Both the position numbers and the translations under genes were made by a program. The notes under the pieces were generated by a model. That model saw only the letters and a program-made list of their open reading frames with translations. It was not told where the DNA came from and searched no databases. Source: Pseudomonadota bacterium (GTDB lineage Bacteria > Pseudomonadota > Gammaproteobacteria > Burkholderiales > Burkholderiaceae_C). Taken from it: 64,000 nucleotides of DNA. The stretch spans positions 1 through 64,000 of the forward strand of contig JAFEEF010000036.1 of NCBI GenBank assembly GCA_018241265.1. Direction: 5' to 3'. Below are positions 42,432-50,992 of this stretch, in pieces; position 1 is the first letter of the stretch, and each line of letters starts with the position of its first letter.

Positions 42432-43988
42432 TCAGTTCACCTTCTTGCTGCGACCGGCCCAGAACCGGGCCCGGAGTTCGGTCTTCAGGATCTTGCCGAG
42501 CGGGTTCTTCGGGAGGTCGGGCAGGATGTCGATCGTGCGCGGGCACTTGTAGCCCGACAGCCGCTCGCGGCAGAACGCCACCAGCTCGTCGGGCTCCAGC
42601 GTCCGGCCTTCGTGCAGCGACACGAAGGCATGCGGCACCTCGCCCCATTCCTCGTCGGGCTTGCCGACCACGCTGGCCTCGCGCACCGCGGGATGCCAGT
42701 AGATGACCTCCTCGACCTCGCGGCTCGAGATGTTGGCGCCGCCGCTGATGATCAGGTCCTTCTTGCGGTCGACGATCGTGAGGTAGCCGCGCTCGTCCAG
42801 CGTCGCCATGTCGCCGCTGTGCATCCAGCCGCCCGCCATCGTCTCGGCGGTCTTCTCGGGGTCGTTCCAGTAGCCGGTCATCACCTGCGGCCCGCGGAAC
42901 ACGATCTCGCCGATCTCGCCGGGCTGCACGTCGCGGTCCTGCTCGTCGACGACGCGCAGCTCGGTGCCGAACGCGGCGCGGCCGCACGAGTTGAGCCGTG
43001 CGCGGTCGCCCTGCATGCCTTCGAGGTGGTCGCGCTTGTCGAGGTAGGCGGCGATCGACGCCACCTCGGTCATGCCGTAGCCCTGGATCAGCACGTTGCC
43101 GAAGACTTCCTGCAGGCGCTCGATGCGCTCGGTCGGCATCGGCGCAGAGCCGTAGCCGATCGTGACGATGCTGCTCGTGTCGGTGCTCTTCAGGCGCGGG
43201 CATTCGAGCACCCGGAACAGCATCGTCGGCACGAGGTGCGTATGGGTGATGCGCTCGCGTTCGACCAGTTCGAGCCAGCGCTCGGCGTCGAAGTGGCGCT
43301 GATCGGTCAGCACGACGCAGGCGCCGACCAGCCAGGCCGGCACGTAGAACATGTTGATCGACGCGATCGAGTTGTGCGGATAGACCAGCAGCACCCTGGA
43401 TTCGGCCGCGAACTCGTAGCCGAGGATGACCACCGGCGCATGCGCGACGCTCTGGCGCTGCTGGTGCAGCACGCCCTTCGGCGTGCCGGTCGCGCCGCTC
43501 GTGTAGCAGATGAAGAAGTGGTCGTCGCCGGTCACGTCGACCGGCGGCTCGCCCGGGTCCTGCTCGGCGAGCCAGCGCTCGTATTCCGAATCGGGTACGC
43601 CGGGCTCGATCACGATCACCTTGCGCAAGGTCGGCAGCTCGCCCGCCTCGGCGAGCCTGGCCGCGTATTCCTGCTCGACCAGCAGCACCGTCGCGCCGCA
43701 ATGGTCGATGACGTAGGCGATCTCGCGCGGCACGCTGCGGAAGTTGACCGGCACGTGCACGAAGCCGCCCTTGGCCGCCGCGCCCACCGCCTCGACGCAT
43801 TCGATGTGGTTGTTGGTCAAGGTCGCGATGCGATCGCCGCGTCGCGCGCCCGCTGCGATCAGGCCGTTGGCCTGCCGGTTGATGCGCTCGTTGAACTGCG
43901 CATAGGTCATGCGGCGATCGCCATCGACGAACGCCAGTGCGGCGCCTCGGCGCAGCGCGGCGCGCCGGATCCACTCAGCCACCGTCAT
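42432..43988 (-). CDS. AMP-dependent acyl-CoA ligase, module 2
   Basis: This 518-residue adenylate-forming ligase has P-loop CYTSGATGTPKGV, A5 motif GYGMTEVAS, the hinge GGWMHSGDMAT and the C-terminal lysine in NPLGKILKTELR. It activates a carboxylic acid as the CoA thioester. It lies 27 bases after the P450-2 stop and 3 bases before the crotonase. It is only distantly similar to the module 1 ligase, so each may prefer a different acid. Confidence 0.93.
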   Translation of the reverse strand: MTVAEWIRRAALRRGAALAFVDGDRRMTYAQFNERINRQANGLIAAGARRGDRIATLTNNHIECVEAVGAAAKGGFVHVPVNFRSVPREIAYVIDHCGATVLLVEQEYAARLAEAGELPTLRKVIVIEPGVPDSEYERWLAEQDPGEPPVDVTGDDHFFICYTSGATGTPKGVLHQQRQSVAHAPVVILGYEFAAESRVLLVYPHNSIASINMFYVPAWLVGACVVLTDQRHFDAERWLELVERERITHTHLVPTMLFRVLECPRLKSTDTSSIVTIGYGSAPMPTERIERLQEVFGNVLIQGYGMTEVASIAAYLDKRDHLEGMQGDRARLNSCGRAAFGTELRVVDEQDRDVQPGEIGEIVFRGPQVMTGYWNDPEKTAETMAGGWMHSGDMATLDERGYLTIVDRKKDLIISGGANISSREVEEVIYWHPAVREASVVGKPDEEWGEVPHAFVSLHEGRTLEPDELVAFCRERLSGYKCPRTIDILPDLPKNPLGKILKTELRARFWAGRSKKVN

Positions 43989-44015
43989 GCCCGTCTCCTG
44001 TGGGGTCCGCTCGAT

Positions 44016-45242
44016 CTACGCGAGCTTCAGCGCGAGCGGCGTGTCGATCGCACGGCTCAGGATGCGCGGCTGGTACTTCACCGGGCTCGCCAGTTCGGCG
44101 CCGCGGAAGCGCTTGACCATCTCGGTCAGGCCGATCTCGACTTCGAGCCGCGCGAGCGGCGCACCCAGGCAGAAGTGGATGCCGTGGCCGAAGGCGAGAT
44201 GCGGATTCGGGTTGCGCGCGATGTCGAGCCGCTCGGGATCGGCGAACTGCGCCGGGTCGCGATTGGCCGACGCCATCAGCAGCATCACGCGATCGCCCTT
44301 CTTCACGTCGACGCCGCCGATCACCATGTCCTCGGCGACCGCGCGCATCGTGCCCTTCATCGGGCCGTTGAATCGCAGGCACTCCTCGACCGCGGTCTTC
44401 ACGAGCTGCGGCTCGGCCGCGAGCCGCTCCCATTGGTCGTTCTGCAGCAGCGCGGTCACGGTGTTGCCGATCATCACCTGCGTGGTCTCGTGACCGGCGT
44501 TGAGGATCAACATGCACGAATAGACCACGTCGTCGGGCGTCAGCGAGCTGTCGTTGCGCTGGACTTCCATCAGCCAGCTCATCATGTCGTCGCGCGGCGC
44601 CTGCAGGCGCTCTCGGTAGAGGCCTTCGAGGTACGCCTTGAACTCGACGATCGACTGCTGCGTGCGCTCCATGCGCGCCGGCGTTCCGACGCCGCCGTGC
44701 AGCAGCTCGTTCATCTCCCAGGACCATCGATGGAAGCGCTGCAGGTCCTCGCGCGGCGCGCCGATGATGGTCGCGATCACGTTGGCCGGCAGCAGCAGGC
44801 CGAAGTCGTCGATCAGGTCGACCTCGCGCCGGCCCGACCAGCCGTCGAGGAACTCCTGCACGTAGGTCTCGACGATGCCGCGCATCGTCTGCACCGCCTT
44901 CGGCGTGAAGGACCGCGCGAAGATCCTGCGCAGCCGCGTGTGCTTCGGCGGATCGACGAACACCGGCCAGCTGTTCAGCACGTCGTAGGTCAGCGCGAAG
45001 CGCTCGCGGTCTTCGGGCGACATGCGTGTCTGGAAGTACGGCGTGATGGTGTCGGCCAGCAGGCGCCGGTCGTGCAGGCCGGCGTACACGTCGGCGTACC
45101 TGGAGACGATCCAGCCGCGCCAGCGCCGGTTCCAGTGCACCGGACGCGTCTCGCGCAGCTCGCGGTAGTACGGATAGGGGTTTTCCAGCAGGCCCGGCTC
45201 CAGCAGGTCGTCGTCCACCGAAATCACCGCATCGCTCGCCAC
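44016..45242 (-). CDS. Cytochrome P450, module 2
   Basis: This 408-residue class I P450 has I-helix NAGHETTQV, ExxR motif EECLR and haem loop FGHGIHFCLGAP with Cys358. It aligns end to end with the P450 at 32853-34073 (shared WR-W-RGW, VFxDPPxHTRLRRIFAR and MMSWLMEVQR segments), so the two arose by duplication. No ferredoxin gene accompanies it, so it probably shares the 32630-32848 ferredoxin. The start is GTG, with AAAGGGGG upstream. Two TetR-type operators lie just before the gene. Confidence 0.95.
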   Translation of the reverse strand: MASDAVISVDDDLLEPGLLENPYPYYRELRETRPVHWNRRWRGWIVSRYADVYAGLHDRRLLADTITPYFQTRMSPEDRERFALTYDVLNSWPVFVDPPKHTRLRRIFARSFTPKAVQTMRGIVETYVQEFLDGWSGRREVDLIDDFGLLLPANVIATIIGAPREDLQRFHRWSWEMNELLHGGVGTPARMERTQQSIVEFKAYLEGLYRERLQAPRDDMMSWLMEVQRNDSSLTPDDVVYSCMLILNAGHETTQVMIGNTVTALLQNDQWERLAAEPQLVKTAVEECLRFNGPMKGTMRAVAEDMVIGGVDVKKGDRVMLLMASANRDPAQFADPERLDIARNPNPHLAFGHGIHFCLGAPLARLEVEIGLTEMVKRFRGAELASPVKYQPRILSRAIDTPLALKLA

Positions 45243-45257
45243 GACAGCCCCCTTTCA

Positions 45258-45295
45258 CTAAGCGCTTGCTCATATGTCACTGAGCGCTTGCTTAG
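45258..45295. promoter_or_regulatory. Two tandem TetR-type operators before P450-2 (copies 4 and 5)
   Basis: CTAAGCG-CT-TGCTCAT (45258-45273) and CTGAGCG-CT-TGCTTAG (45280-45295) repeat the motif at the same 22-base phasing as the pair at 34085 and 34107. They lie 16-53 bases before the GTG start, over the likely promoter. The region 45296-45506 toward the peroxidase gene shows no other clear motif. Confidence 0.72.
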
Positions 45296-45506
45296 TCTAT
45301 GATCCCGATGCGGGGGTGTCAATCATGGGTCCGGGACCGGCGGGGCAAGAGTGGTGCCGGATCGGATTGACCACTTCGTCGCGCCGGCCGCTCATAGAAT
45401 CGCCGCGGCCCGGCGCTTGGGCGGACGGCGGCTGGACGACAGCCTCCGCGACGGATCTTCACCGGTTCGCCCGGGCGCCTGGCGGTCGACTTCGATGGAG
45501 GCATGG

Positions 45507-46484
45507 ATGACTGGTAGTGACTGGGATCGGGTACCGATCGACTCGCAGAGCATCGACGCGCCGCTCTCGCGCGCAGCGGTGTTTCTCACGTTGACGGTGG
45601 CGGATGGCTCCGAAGCGCTGCGAGCGGTCTGCGACGTATTGGACGGTCTCGACGATCTGATCAAGAGCGTCGGCTTCCGCGACCTCAACGGACGGTTGTC
45701 GTGCATCGCTGCGCTGGGATCGGCGCTGTGGGATCGCTTCGAGATCGGTCAGCGCCCGCAGGAGCTGCGCCCGTTCGCAGTCATCGAGGGTGCGACCCAC
45801 ACCGCACCGGCGACGGCAGGCGACCTGTTCTTCCACATACGCTCCGAGCGCGAAGATCTCTGCTTCGAGTTCGAGCGCCTGCTGCTGGACCAGTTGGGCA
45901 GCAGCGTCGAGATGACCGACGAGGTCACGGGCTTTCGATACTTCGACTCCCGCGACCTGCTCGGTTTCGTCGACGGCACCGCCAACCCGACCGGGCGCGA
46001 CATCGGCGCGTCGACGCTCGTCGGCGACGAGGACCAGGCGTTCGCGGGCGGCAGCTACGTGGTCGTGCAGAAGTATCTGCATCGCATGCAGCCATGGTTC
46101 CGGCTGCCGAAGGACGAGCAGGAGCAGATCATCGGCCGCGAGATCGTCAGCAACGTCGAGTTGCCCGATGCGACCGATGGCCAGAAGTCGCACAAGACGC
46201 TCGCGACGATCGTCGACGAGCACGGCGCCGAGCACGACATCCTGCGCGACAACATGCCGTTCGGACGTCCCGGCCACGGCGAGTACGGTACCTACTTCAT
46301 CGGCTACTCGCGCTATCTGTGGGTGATCCAGAAGATGCTCGAGCGCATGTTCATCGGCGACCCGCCCGGCATGCACGATCGCCTGCTCGATTTCTCGACC
46401 GCTGAAACCGGCGCCGTGTTCTTCGCCCCGTCGCCGCGGACCTTGAGCGCGCTGGTGCAGGCGGTGCAGAACAGGGATCGATGA
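45507..46484 (+). CDS. DyP-type haem peroxidase
   Basis: This 325-residue dye-decolourising peroxidase has the family motif GFVDGTANP with the catalytic Asp at D156. A later EHDILRDNMPFG segment carries the likely proximal haem His and the conserved Arg. No signal peptide is seen, so it is cytosolic or encapsulated. The ATG at 45507 has GGAGG 5 bases upstream; an earlier ATG at 45495 is within the ribosome binding site. It is divergent from module 2. Confidence 0.93.
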   Translation: MTGSDWDRVPIDSQSIDAPLSRAAVFLTLTVADGSEALRAVCDVLDGLDDLIKSVGFRDLNGRLSCIAALGSALWDRFEIGQRPQELRPFAVIEGATHTAPATAGDLFFHIRSEREDLCFEFERLLLDQLGSSVEMTDEVTGFRYFDSRDLLGFVDGTANPTGRDIGASTLVGDEDQAFAGGSYVVVQKYLHRMQPWFRLPKDEQEQIIGREIVSNVELPDATDGQKSHKTLATIVDEHGAEHDILRDNMPFGRPGHGEYGTYFIGYSRYLWVIQKMLERMFIGDPPGMHDRLLDFSTAETGAVFFAPSPRTLSALVQAVQNRDR

Positions 46485-46879
46485 CCGGAGGCTGCGCTCT
46501 TGCCGAATCGTGCGGGTTTACCCGTAGATCCCGGCCCTCTAGATGGACGCTGTCGCTCGATGCGGTGACCATCCTGCGCAACGCGAATCCGATGGAGTGG
46601 CTGCTGATCGCGGTACTGGGCGTCGTCGCAACGGCCGGGCAGATGACGATGACGCTGGCGATCCGCTCCGCACCGCTTTCCGTGCTGACGCCGTTCGGCT
46701 ATGCGCAGCTGGCGTTCGCCGCCGTTCTGGGATGGCTGCTGTTTCGTCACAGCCCCGACCTGTGGACCACCGCCGGCATGCTGCTGATCGCGTTCGCGGG
46801 CGCTGCCACCGTGGTGATCAACGCGCGCGAGTCGGCGGCGGCTCGTCGGACCGGCGGCGCCGGTTCGCCGCTGCCCTGA
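46481..46879 (+). pseudogene. C-terminal remnant of an EamA/DMT-family transporter
   Basis: Residues from about 38 onward (MEWLLIAVLGVVATAGQMTM, then LTPFGYAQLAFAAVLGWLLF) match the last three or four helices of EamA drug/metabolite transporters, normally about 290 residues with ten helices. The first 37 residues are not transporter-like, and no N-terminal half is found upstream, where the peroxidase gene ends. The reading frame overlaps the peroxidase stop by 4 bases. It is most simply a decayed transporter gene joined to new DNA; a translated fragment is possible. Confidence 0.6.
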
Positions 46880-46890
46880 GTCGCCGCTGT

Positions 46891-46908
46891 CGCGGGATCG
46901 TCCCCGCG
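46891..46908 (+). terminator. Hairpin after the transporter remnant
   Basis: CGCGGG-ATCGTC-CCCGCG makes a 6-base-pair GC stem 12 bases after the stop. No T-tract follows. The next 170 bases before the phosphoesterase start hold no recognised gene. Confidence 0.3.
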
Positions 46909-47079
46909 GGTACAGGCCCGGCCGGCTACTTCACATATCTTCACTTGCGACCCACCGATTCAGGGTCTGCGAGGACACGGCGGCGTCACAGTCGCCGCCG
47001 AGCATGCGACCGGTCTGTCGCCCTCTCCCATCGTCTGGCGGCAGCAATGACAACGCCCAGAATCCAGGAGCATGCAACC

Positions 47080-48363
47080 ATGAAGAAGTTGGTCCTCGCG
47101 GCTGGTGCCGCCGCGTGTCTGGCGATCGCCGCCGGCGCGCAAGCCGGGCAAGGCTCGGTGCCGATCGGCATCCCGGCGCTCGATCACGTGTTCGTGATCA
47201 TGATGGAGAACCATGCGTACCAGCAGGTCGCCGGCAACCCGCAGGCGCCGTTCATCAACTCGCTGATGGCCGGCGCGAACATCGCCGACAACTACTACGC
47301 GATCGCGCATCCCAGCCTGACCAACTACCTCGAAGTGGTCGGCGGCTCGAACTTCAACAACCTCTCCGACCAGTATCCCGACTGGCACAGCCGGACCTGC
47401 ACGCCGAACATGGTGCCGGGCCAGCCGACCAACACCGACAACCCGAGCACCGGCCTGATCTGCCCGATCAGCGGCCGCCGCGGCACCGATGCGCCGACCC
47501 CGGTGCTCGACATGACGCAGAACGAGACGTCGAGCCCGCCGCTGACCAACGTCAACGGCAAGATCGGCATCGAGGCCGATCACAACATCGACGGCATCAC
47601 GATCGCCGACCAGCTCGTCGCGGCCGGCAAGAGCTGGAAGAGCTACCAGGAAGGCCTGCCGCTGATCGGCGCCGACGGCGTCAACGTCAGCGACGGCTAC
47701 TACAGCGTCGGCGGCGTCGACGTGCAGGGCGTCAACGTCACGTCGAACTTCGCCGCGCTGTCGACCCCCGGCAATCCGGTGACCGCCGACAACGTCGTGT
47801 ACCTCTACGCCGTCAAGCACAACCCGTTCGCGTACTTCGCATCGGTGCAGGAAGGCGTGAGCCCGGCGCTGAGCCTGCAGCGCGTCGCCCCGTTCGAAGG
47901 CCAGAAGGGCCTGTACGCCGACCTGAAGGCCGGCACGGTGCCGAGCTTCGCGTTCATCGCGCCGAACCAGTGCAACGACATGCACGGCCGCGGCAACGGC
48001 ACGGCGTTCTGCAACTACGATGCCGACGACAACGGCACGCAGACCGGCCTGAACCCGTCGCTGATCCTGCAGGGCGACCTCGCGGTGCAGCGCATCGTCA
48101 CGGCGATCAAGGCCTCGCGCACGTGGTCCGAGAGCAAGAGCGCGATCGTGATCCTGTGGGACGAGAACGACTACAGCACGAGCACGTCGAACCAGGTCGT
48201 GACGATCGTCGACACGAACTACGGCGCGCACAAGGTCCGGAGCCAGCGCTTCTACGACCACTACTCGCTGACCAAGACGCTCGACGGCGCCTTCGGCCTG
48301 CCGTGCCTGAACCACGCCTGCGACACCAACGTCGAGGTGATGGCGGACCTCTTCAGGCAATAG
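47080..48363 (+). CDS. Secreted phosphoesterase (phospholipase C/acid phosphatase family)
   Basis: This 427-residue protein has a signal peptide (residues 1-21, ending GAQA). The start of the mature domain, ALDHVFVIMMENHAYQQVAG, carries the metal-binding/nucleophile region of the phosphoesterase family (PF04185 type), and IVILWDENDYST is the second metal motif. It should hydrolyse phosphate esters or phospholipids in the periplasm or outside the cell. Several Cys residues are spaced for disulfides. CAGGAG lies 9 bases before the ATG. It is followed by a strong terminator hairpin. Confidence 0.9.
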   Translation: MKKLVLAAGAAACLAIAAGAQAGQGSVPIGIPALDHVFVIMMENHAYQQVAGNPQAPFINSLMAGANIADNYYAIAHPSLTNYLEVVGGSNFNNLSDQYPDWHSRTCTPNMVPGQPTNTDNPSTGLICPISGRRGTDAPTPVLDMTQNETSSPPLTNVNGKIGIEADHNIDGITIADQLVAAGKSWKSYQEGLPLIGADGVNVSDGYYSVGGVDVQGVNVTSNFAALSTPGNPVTADNVVYLYAVKHNPFAYFASVQEGVSPALSLQRVAPFEGQKGLYADLKAGTVPSFAFIAPNQCNDMHGRGNGTAFCNYDADDNGTQTGLNPSLILQGDLAVQRIVTAIKASRTWSESKSAIVILWDENDYSTSTSNQVVTIVDTNYGAHKVRSQRFYDHYSLTKTLDGAFGLPCLNHACDTNVEVMADLFRQ

Positions 48364-48419
48364 TCCTCGGCCATCGGTCTTCAGCAATCGTCTTGAGCGA
48401 CCGACCAACCATCGGCCAT

Positions 48420-48445
48420 GGGCGGGAGGGTGTGACCTCCCGCCC
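48420..48445 (+). terminator. Strong terminator hairpin after the phosphoesterase
   Basis: GGGCGGGAGG-GTGTGA-CCTCCCGCCC forms a perfect 10-base-pair GC-rich stem 56 bases after the stop. A GTTTG follows. It separates the phosphoesterase from the multicopper oxidase gene. Confidence 0.65.
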
Positions 48446-48463
48446 GCGGTCGTTTGCGCTTCC

Positions 48464-50284
48464 ATGATCAGACTCTTCATTGCGTCGATCGCGGCCCTCG
48501 CCTGCTTCGATGCGCAGGCCGCGACGCCCGACTTCGATACGCACAGCACGCCGGCTGCGCCCTGCGGCACCGGCACGCCGCCGCCGGGGCATGTGCCGCC
48601 GGAGATCCGTCCGTCGTCGGGCGGCCTGACGCTCACGGTGCGGCAGGACGGCAGCCGTCTCTGCTATGTCGCCGGCGACGACGCCGACGCGCCGGTGATC
48701 CGCCTGCATCAAGGCGATCCGTTGGCGATCACGCTGCGCAACGAGATCACCGACCCGGCGGCGATCGAGGCCGTGACGGCACCCGGCGAGCTCAAGGTTC
48801 CGAACCCGCCGGTACCGCAACGTCCCGGCACGTACCAGGTGGTGCCCAGCATGAAGCATCCGATCACCGGCGCGACCAACCTGCACGTGCACGGCTTCGC
48901 GGTGCCGCCGGTCGCGCCGCAGGACGACGTCATGACGATCTGCACCGATCCCGCCGTCGGTCCGGCCGCATGCGGCCGGCGCGCATACACCTACCGCTAT
49001 CGCATGCCGCGCGACATGTCGGCAGGCCTGTACTGGTACCACCCGCACGTGCACGGCGCGGTGCAGGCGCAGATGCTGATGGGCCTGACCGGCGCGATCG
49101 TCGTCGAAGGCCCCGACGACGATGCGCGGCGCGCGGCCGGCATCGACGAGCGCGTGCTCATCGTGCGCCAGACGCAGGACCTGGATGCCGGCAAGGCGCC
49201 CGCGGCCTCGATGACCGCGGCGCCGTCGGACAGCGATTCGGCGTCGGCGCCGCAGCATGGTCCGGTGATCGCGAACGCGATCGACACGCAGGACGAGCTG
49301 CTCTGCAGCAGCAACGCCGGCATCGACCAGATCAGCCTCAACGGCGCGACTATCCCGCTCGGCGAAGCACCCGACGAGGCGCTGGCTCACTACGCGATAC
49401 CGCAAGGCGGCAAGCAGCTCTGGCGCATCCTCAATGCCGCGACCGATGCGTTCCTGAGCCTGTCGCTGATCGGCGAAGACGGCAAGCCGCTGCCGATCGA
49501 GGTGGTGGCGCGCGACGGCAGCCCGCTCGCCGACGATGCGGGCCGGCGCCTCCATCCGCCGCCGACCATCGAGGCACAGCCGGTGCCGCCGGGCGGTCGC
49601 CTCGAGATCCTCGTGGCGGCGCCGCCGGCCGGCACGAAGGCGACGCTGGTCACGCATGCGATCGACACCGGCTGCGCCGGCGACCGGCTGCCGGAGCGCC
49701 GTCTGGCGATCGTGTCGGCGGGTCCTGCGGCGGCCGGCACGGCCGCCGTCGCCACCGACGCGCAACCGCACGCGGACTTCTACAACGGCCTGCTGGCGCG
49801 CAAGACCGACAAGCGCCGCGTCATCGCGCTGGCCGAGTATCCGCACCCGGGCAGCACCGACCAGATCGACTTCTACATCGCCGAGCGCAAGCCCGGCGCC
49901 GTGTTGCGTCCCTACATGATGGGCGACCCGCCAGCGATCACCGTGCACGCGGGCACCACCGAGGAATGGGTGATCGAGAACTGGACCAACGAGCTGCATA
50001 CCTTCCACGTCCATCAGGTGCACTTCCGCGTCCTCGAGATCGACGGTCAGCCGGTCGCGCAGCCCGACCTGCTCGACGTCGTCGCCGTGCCCTATGCGAC
50101 GGCGACCGGCTACCGCAGCAAGGAAGGCCCGGTGCGGCCGGGCCGCGTGCGCGTCAAGATGACGTTTCCCGAGTCGCTCGCGGGCGACATTCCGTTCCAT
50201 TGCCATCTCGTCGACCACGAGGACAACGGCATGATGGCGGTGATCCGGGTGCTGCCGGCGGGACGCAAGCCGATCGTGCGCTGA
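48464..50284 (+). CDS. Periplasmic multicopper oxidase
   Basis: This 606-residue oxidase has a signal peptide (residues 1-20, ending DAQA). All four copper motifs are present: HVHG, WYHPHVHG, HTFHVHQVHF and HCHLVDHEDNGMM, so the type 1 site and trinuclear cluster look complete. The last motif carries the axial Met pattern. It probably oxidises phenols, metals or organic reductants in the periplasm. There is a large insertion in the middle domain (about 210-300). It is a monocistronic gene. Confidence 0.93.
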   Translation: MIRLFIASIAALACFDAQAATPDFDTHSTPAAPCGTGTPPPGHVPPEIRPSSGGLTLTVRQDGSRLCYVAGDDADAPVIRLHQGDPLAITLRNEITDPAAIEAVTAPGELKVPNPPVPQRPGTYQVVPSMKHPITGATNLHVHGFAVPPVAPQDDVMTICTDPAVGPAACGRRAYTYRYRMPRDMSAGLYWYHPHVHGAVQAQMLMGLTGAIVVEGPDDDARRAAGIDERVLIVRQTQDLDAGKAPAASMTAAPSDSDSASAPQHGPVIANAIDTQDELLCSSNAGIDQISLNGATIPLGEAPDEALAHYAIPQGGKQLWRILNAATDAFLSLSLIGEDGKPLPIEVVARDGSPLADDAGRRLHPPPTIEAQPVPPGGRLEILVAAPPAGTKATLVTHAIDTGCAGDRLPERRLAIVSAGPAAAGTAAVATDAQPHADFYNGLLARKTDKRRVIALAEYPHPGSTDQIDFYIAERKPGAVLRPYMMGDPPAITVHAGTTEEWVIENWTNELHTFHVHQVHFRVLEIDGQPVAQPDLLDVVAVPYATATGYRSKEGPVRPGRVRVKMTFPESLAGDIPFHCHLVDHEDNGMMAVIRVLPAGRKPIVR

Positions 50285-50308
50285 GCAGGCCGGGAAGCGC
50301 GGTCGAGC

Positions 50309-50857
50309 TCACTTCAACCGTTGCGGCGTGATCTCGATGGACGCGCCCGCATCCGACAGCCAGCAGCTGCCGTCCTGGACGTTGAGCTGCAGCTGCATGC
50401 TGCGCTGCGCCAGCTCGGCCAACGCCTGGCTCTGCGCGGCGTCGATCTGCCACACCGCGACGTTGCCCGCGCGTGCAAGCCTGGAAGCGATGCCGCTCCA
50501 CCAGACCGGCGTACTGGAGGCGTAGCTGTAGACGACGACCTGCTCGGCGCGCGCGCTCGCGCGGATCAGCCGCTTGTCGTCCGGTTGACCGACGTCTATC
50601 CATTGCACGATCTGGCCGGTGAGGTCCTTGCGCCACAGCGCCGGCTCGTCCACGTCCCACAGATCCTTGGCCATCTCGAGCGTGCCGTGATCCGCATCGG
50701 CCGGCAGATTCAGCGCGAGCGCCAGCAGCCGGATCATCATGCGCTCGTCGGTCTCGGACGGGTGACGCGCGACCGTGACGGCATGGTCGACGTAGACGTT
50801 GCGGTCCATGTCGGCGATCTGCAGGTTCGCCTTGAAGATCGTAGCTTTCAGTGCCAT
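50309..50857 (-). CDS. yaeQ: YaeQ family protein
   Basis: This 182-residue protein matches YaeQ end to end: start MALKATIFKANLQIADMDRN, the PSETDERMMIRLLALAL segment and LWDVDEPALW. The fold is PD-(D/E)xK nuclease-like, with Asp/Glu residues in the right order, but a function is not established. It stands alone, convergent with the multicopper oxidase gene. Confidence 0.95.
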   Translation of the reverse strand: MALKATIFKANLQIADMDRNVYVDHAVTVARHPSETDERMMIRLLALALNLPADADHGTLEMAKDLWDVDEPALWRKDLTGQIVQWIDVGQPDDKRLIRASARAEQVVVYSYASSTPVWWSGIASRLARAGNVAVWQIDAAQSQALAELAQRSMQLQLNVQDGSCWLSDAGASIEITPQRLK

Positions 50858-50992
50858 GGGTGGGTCGGGAGGCGGGCGTACGCGCGGGAGCGGCGATTAG
50901 ACCAAACCGGTGCGATGGTCTTCGCGCGGTTGCCGGATCCCCGGTTCTCTCGCGGCCGCAGGCCGGCGGATCCACCGCCTTACTCGAGAGCG

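Noticed and set aside
42612-45302. An 896-codon rightward open frame
   Set aside because: It is antisense to the ligase and P450-2, whose catalytic motifs are complete. The translation is of low complexity and has no recognisable domain.
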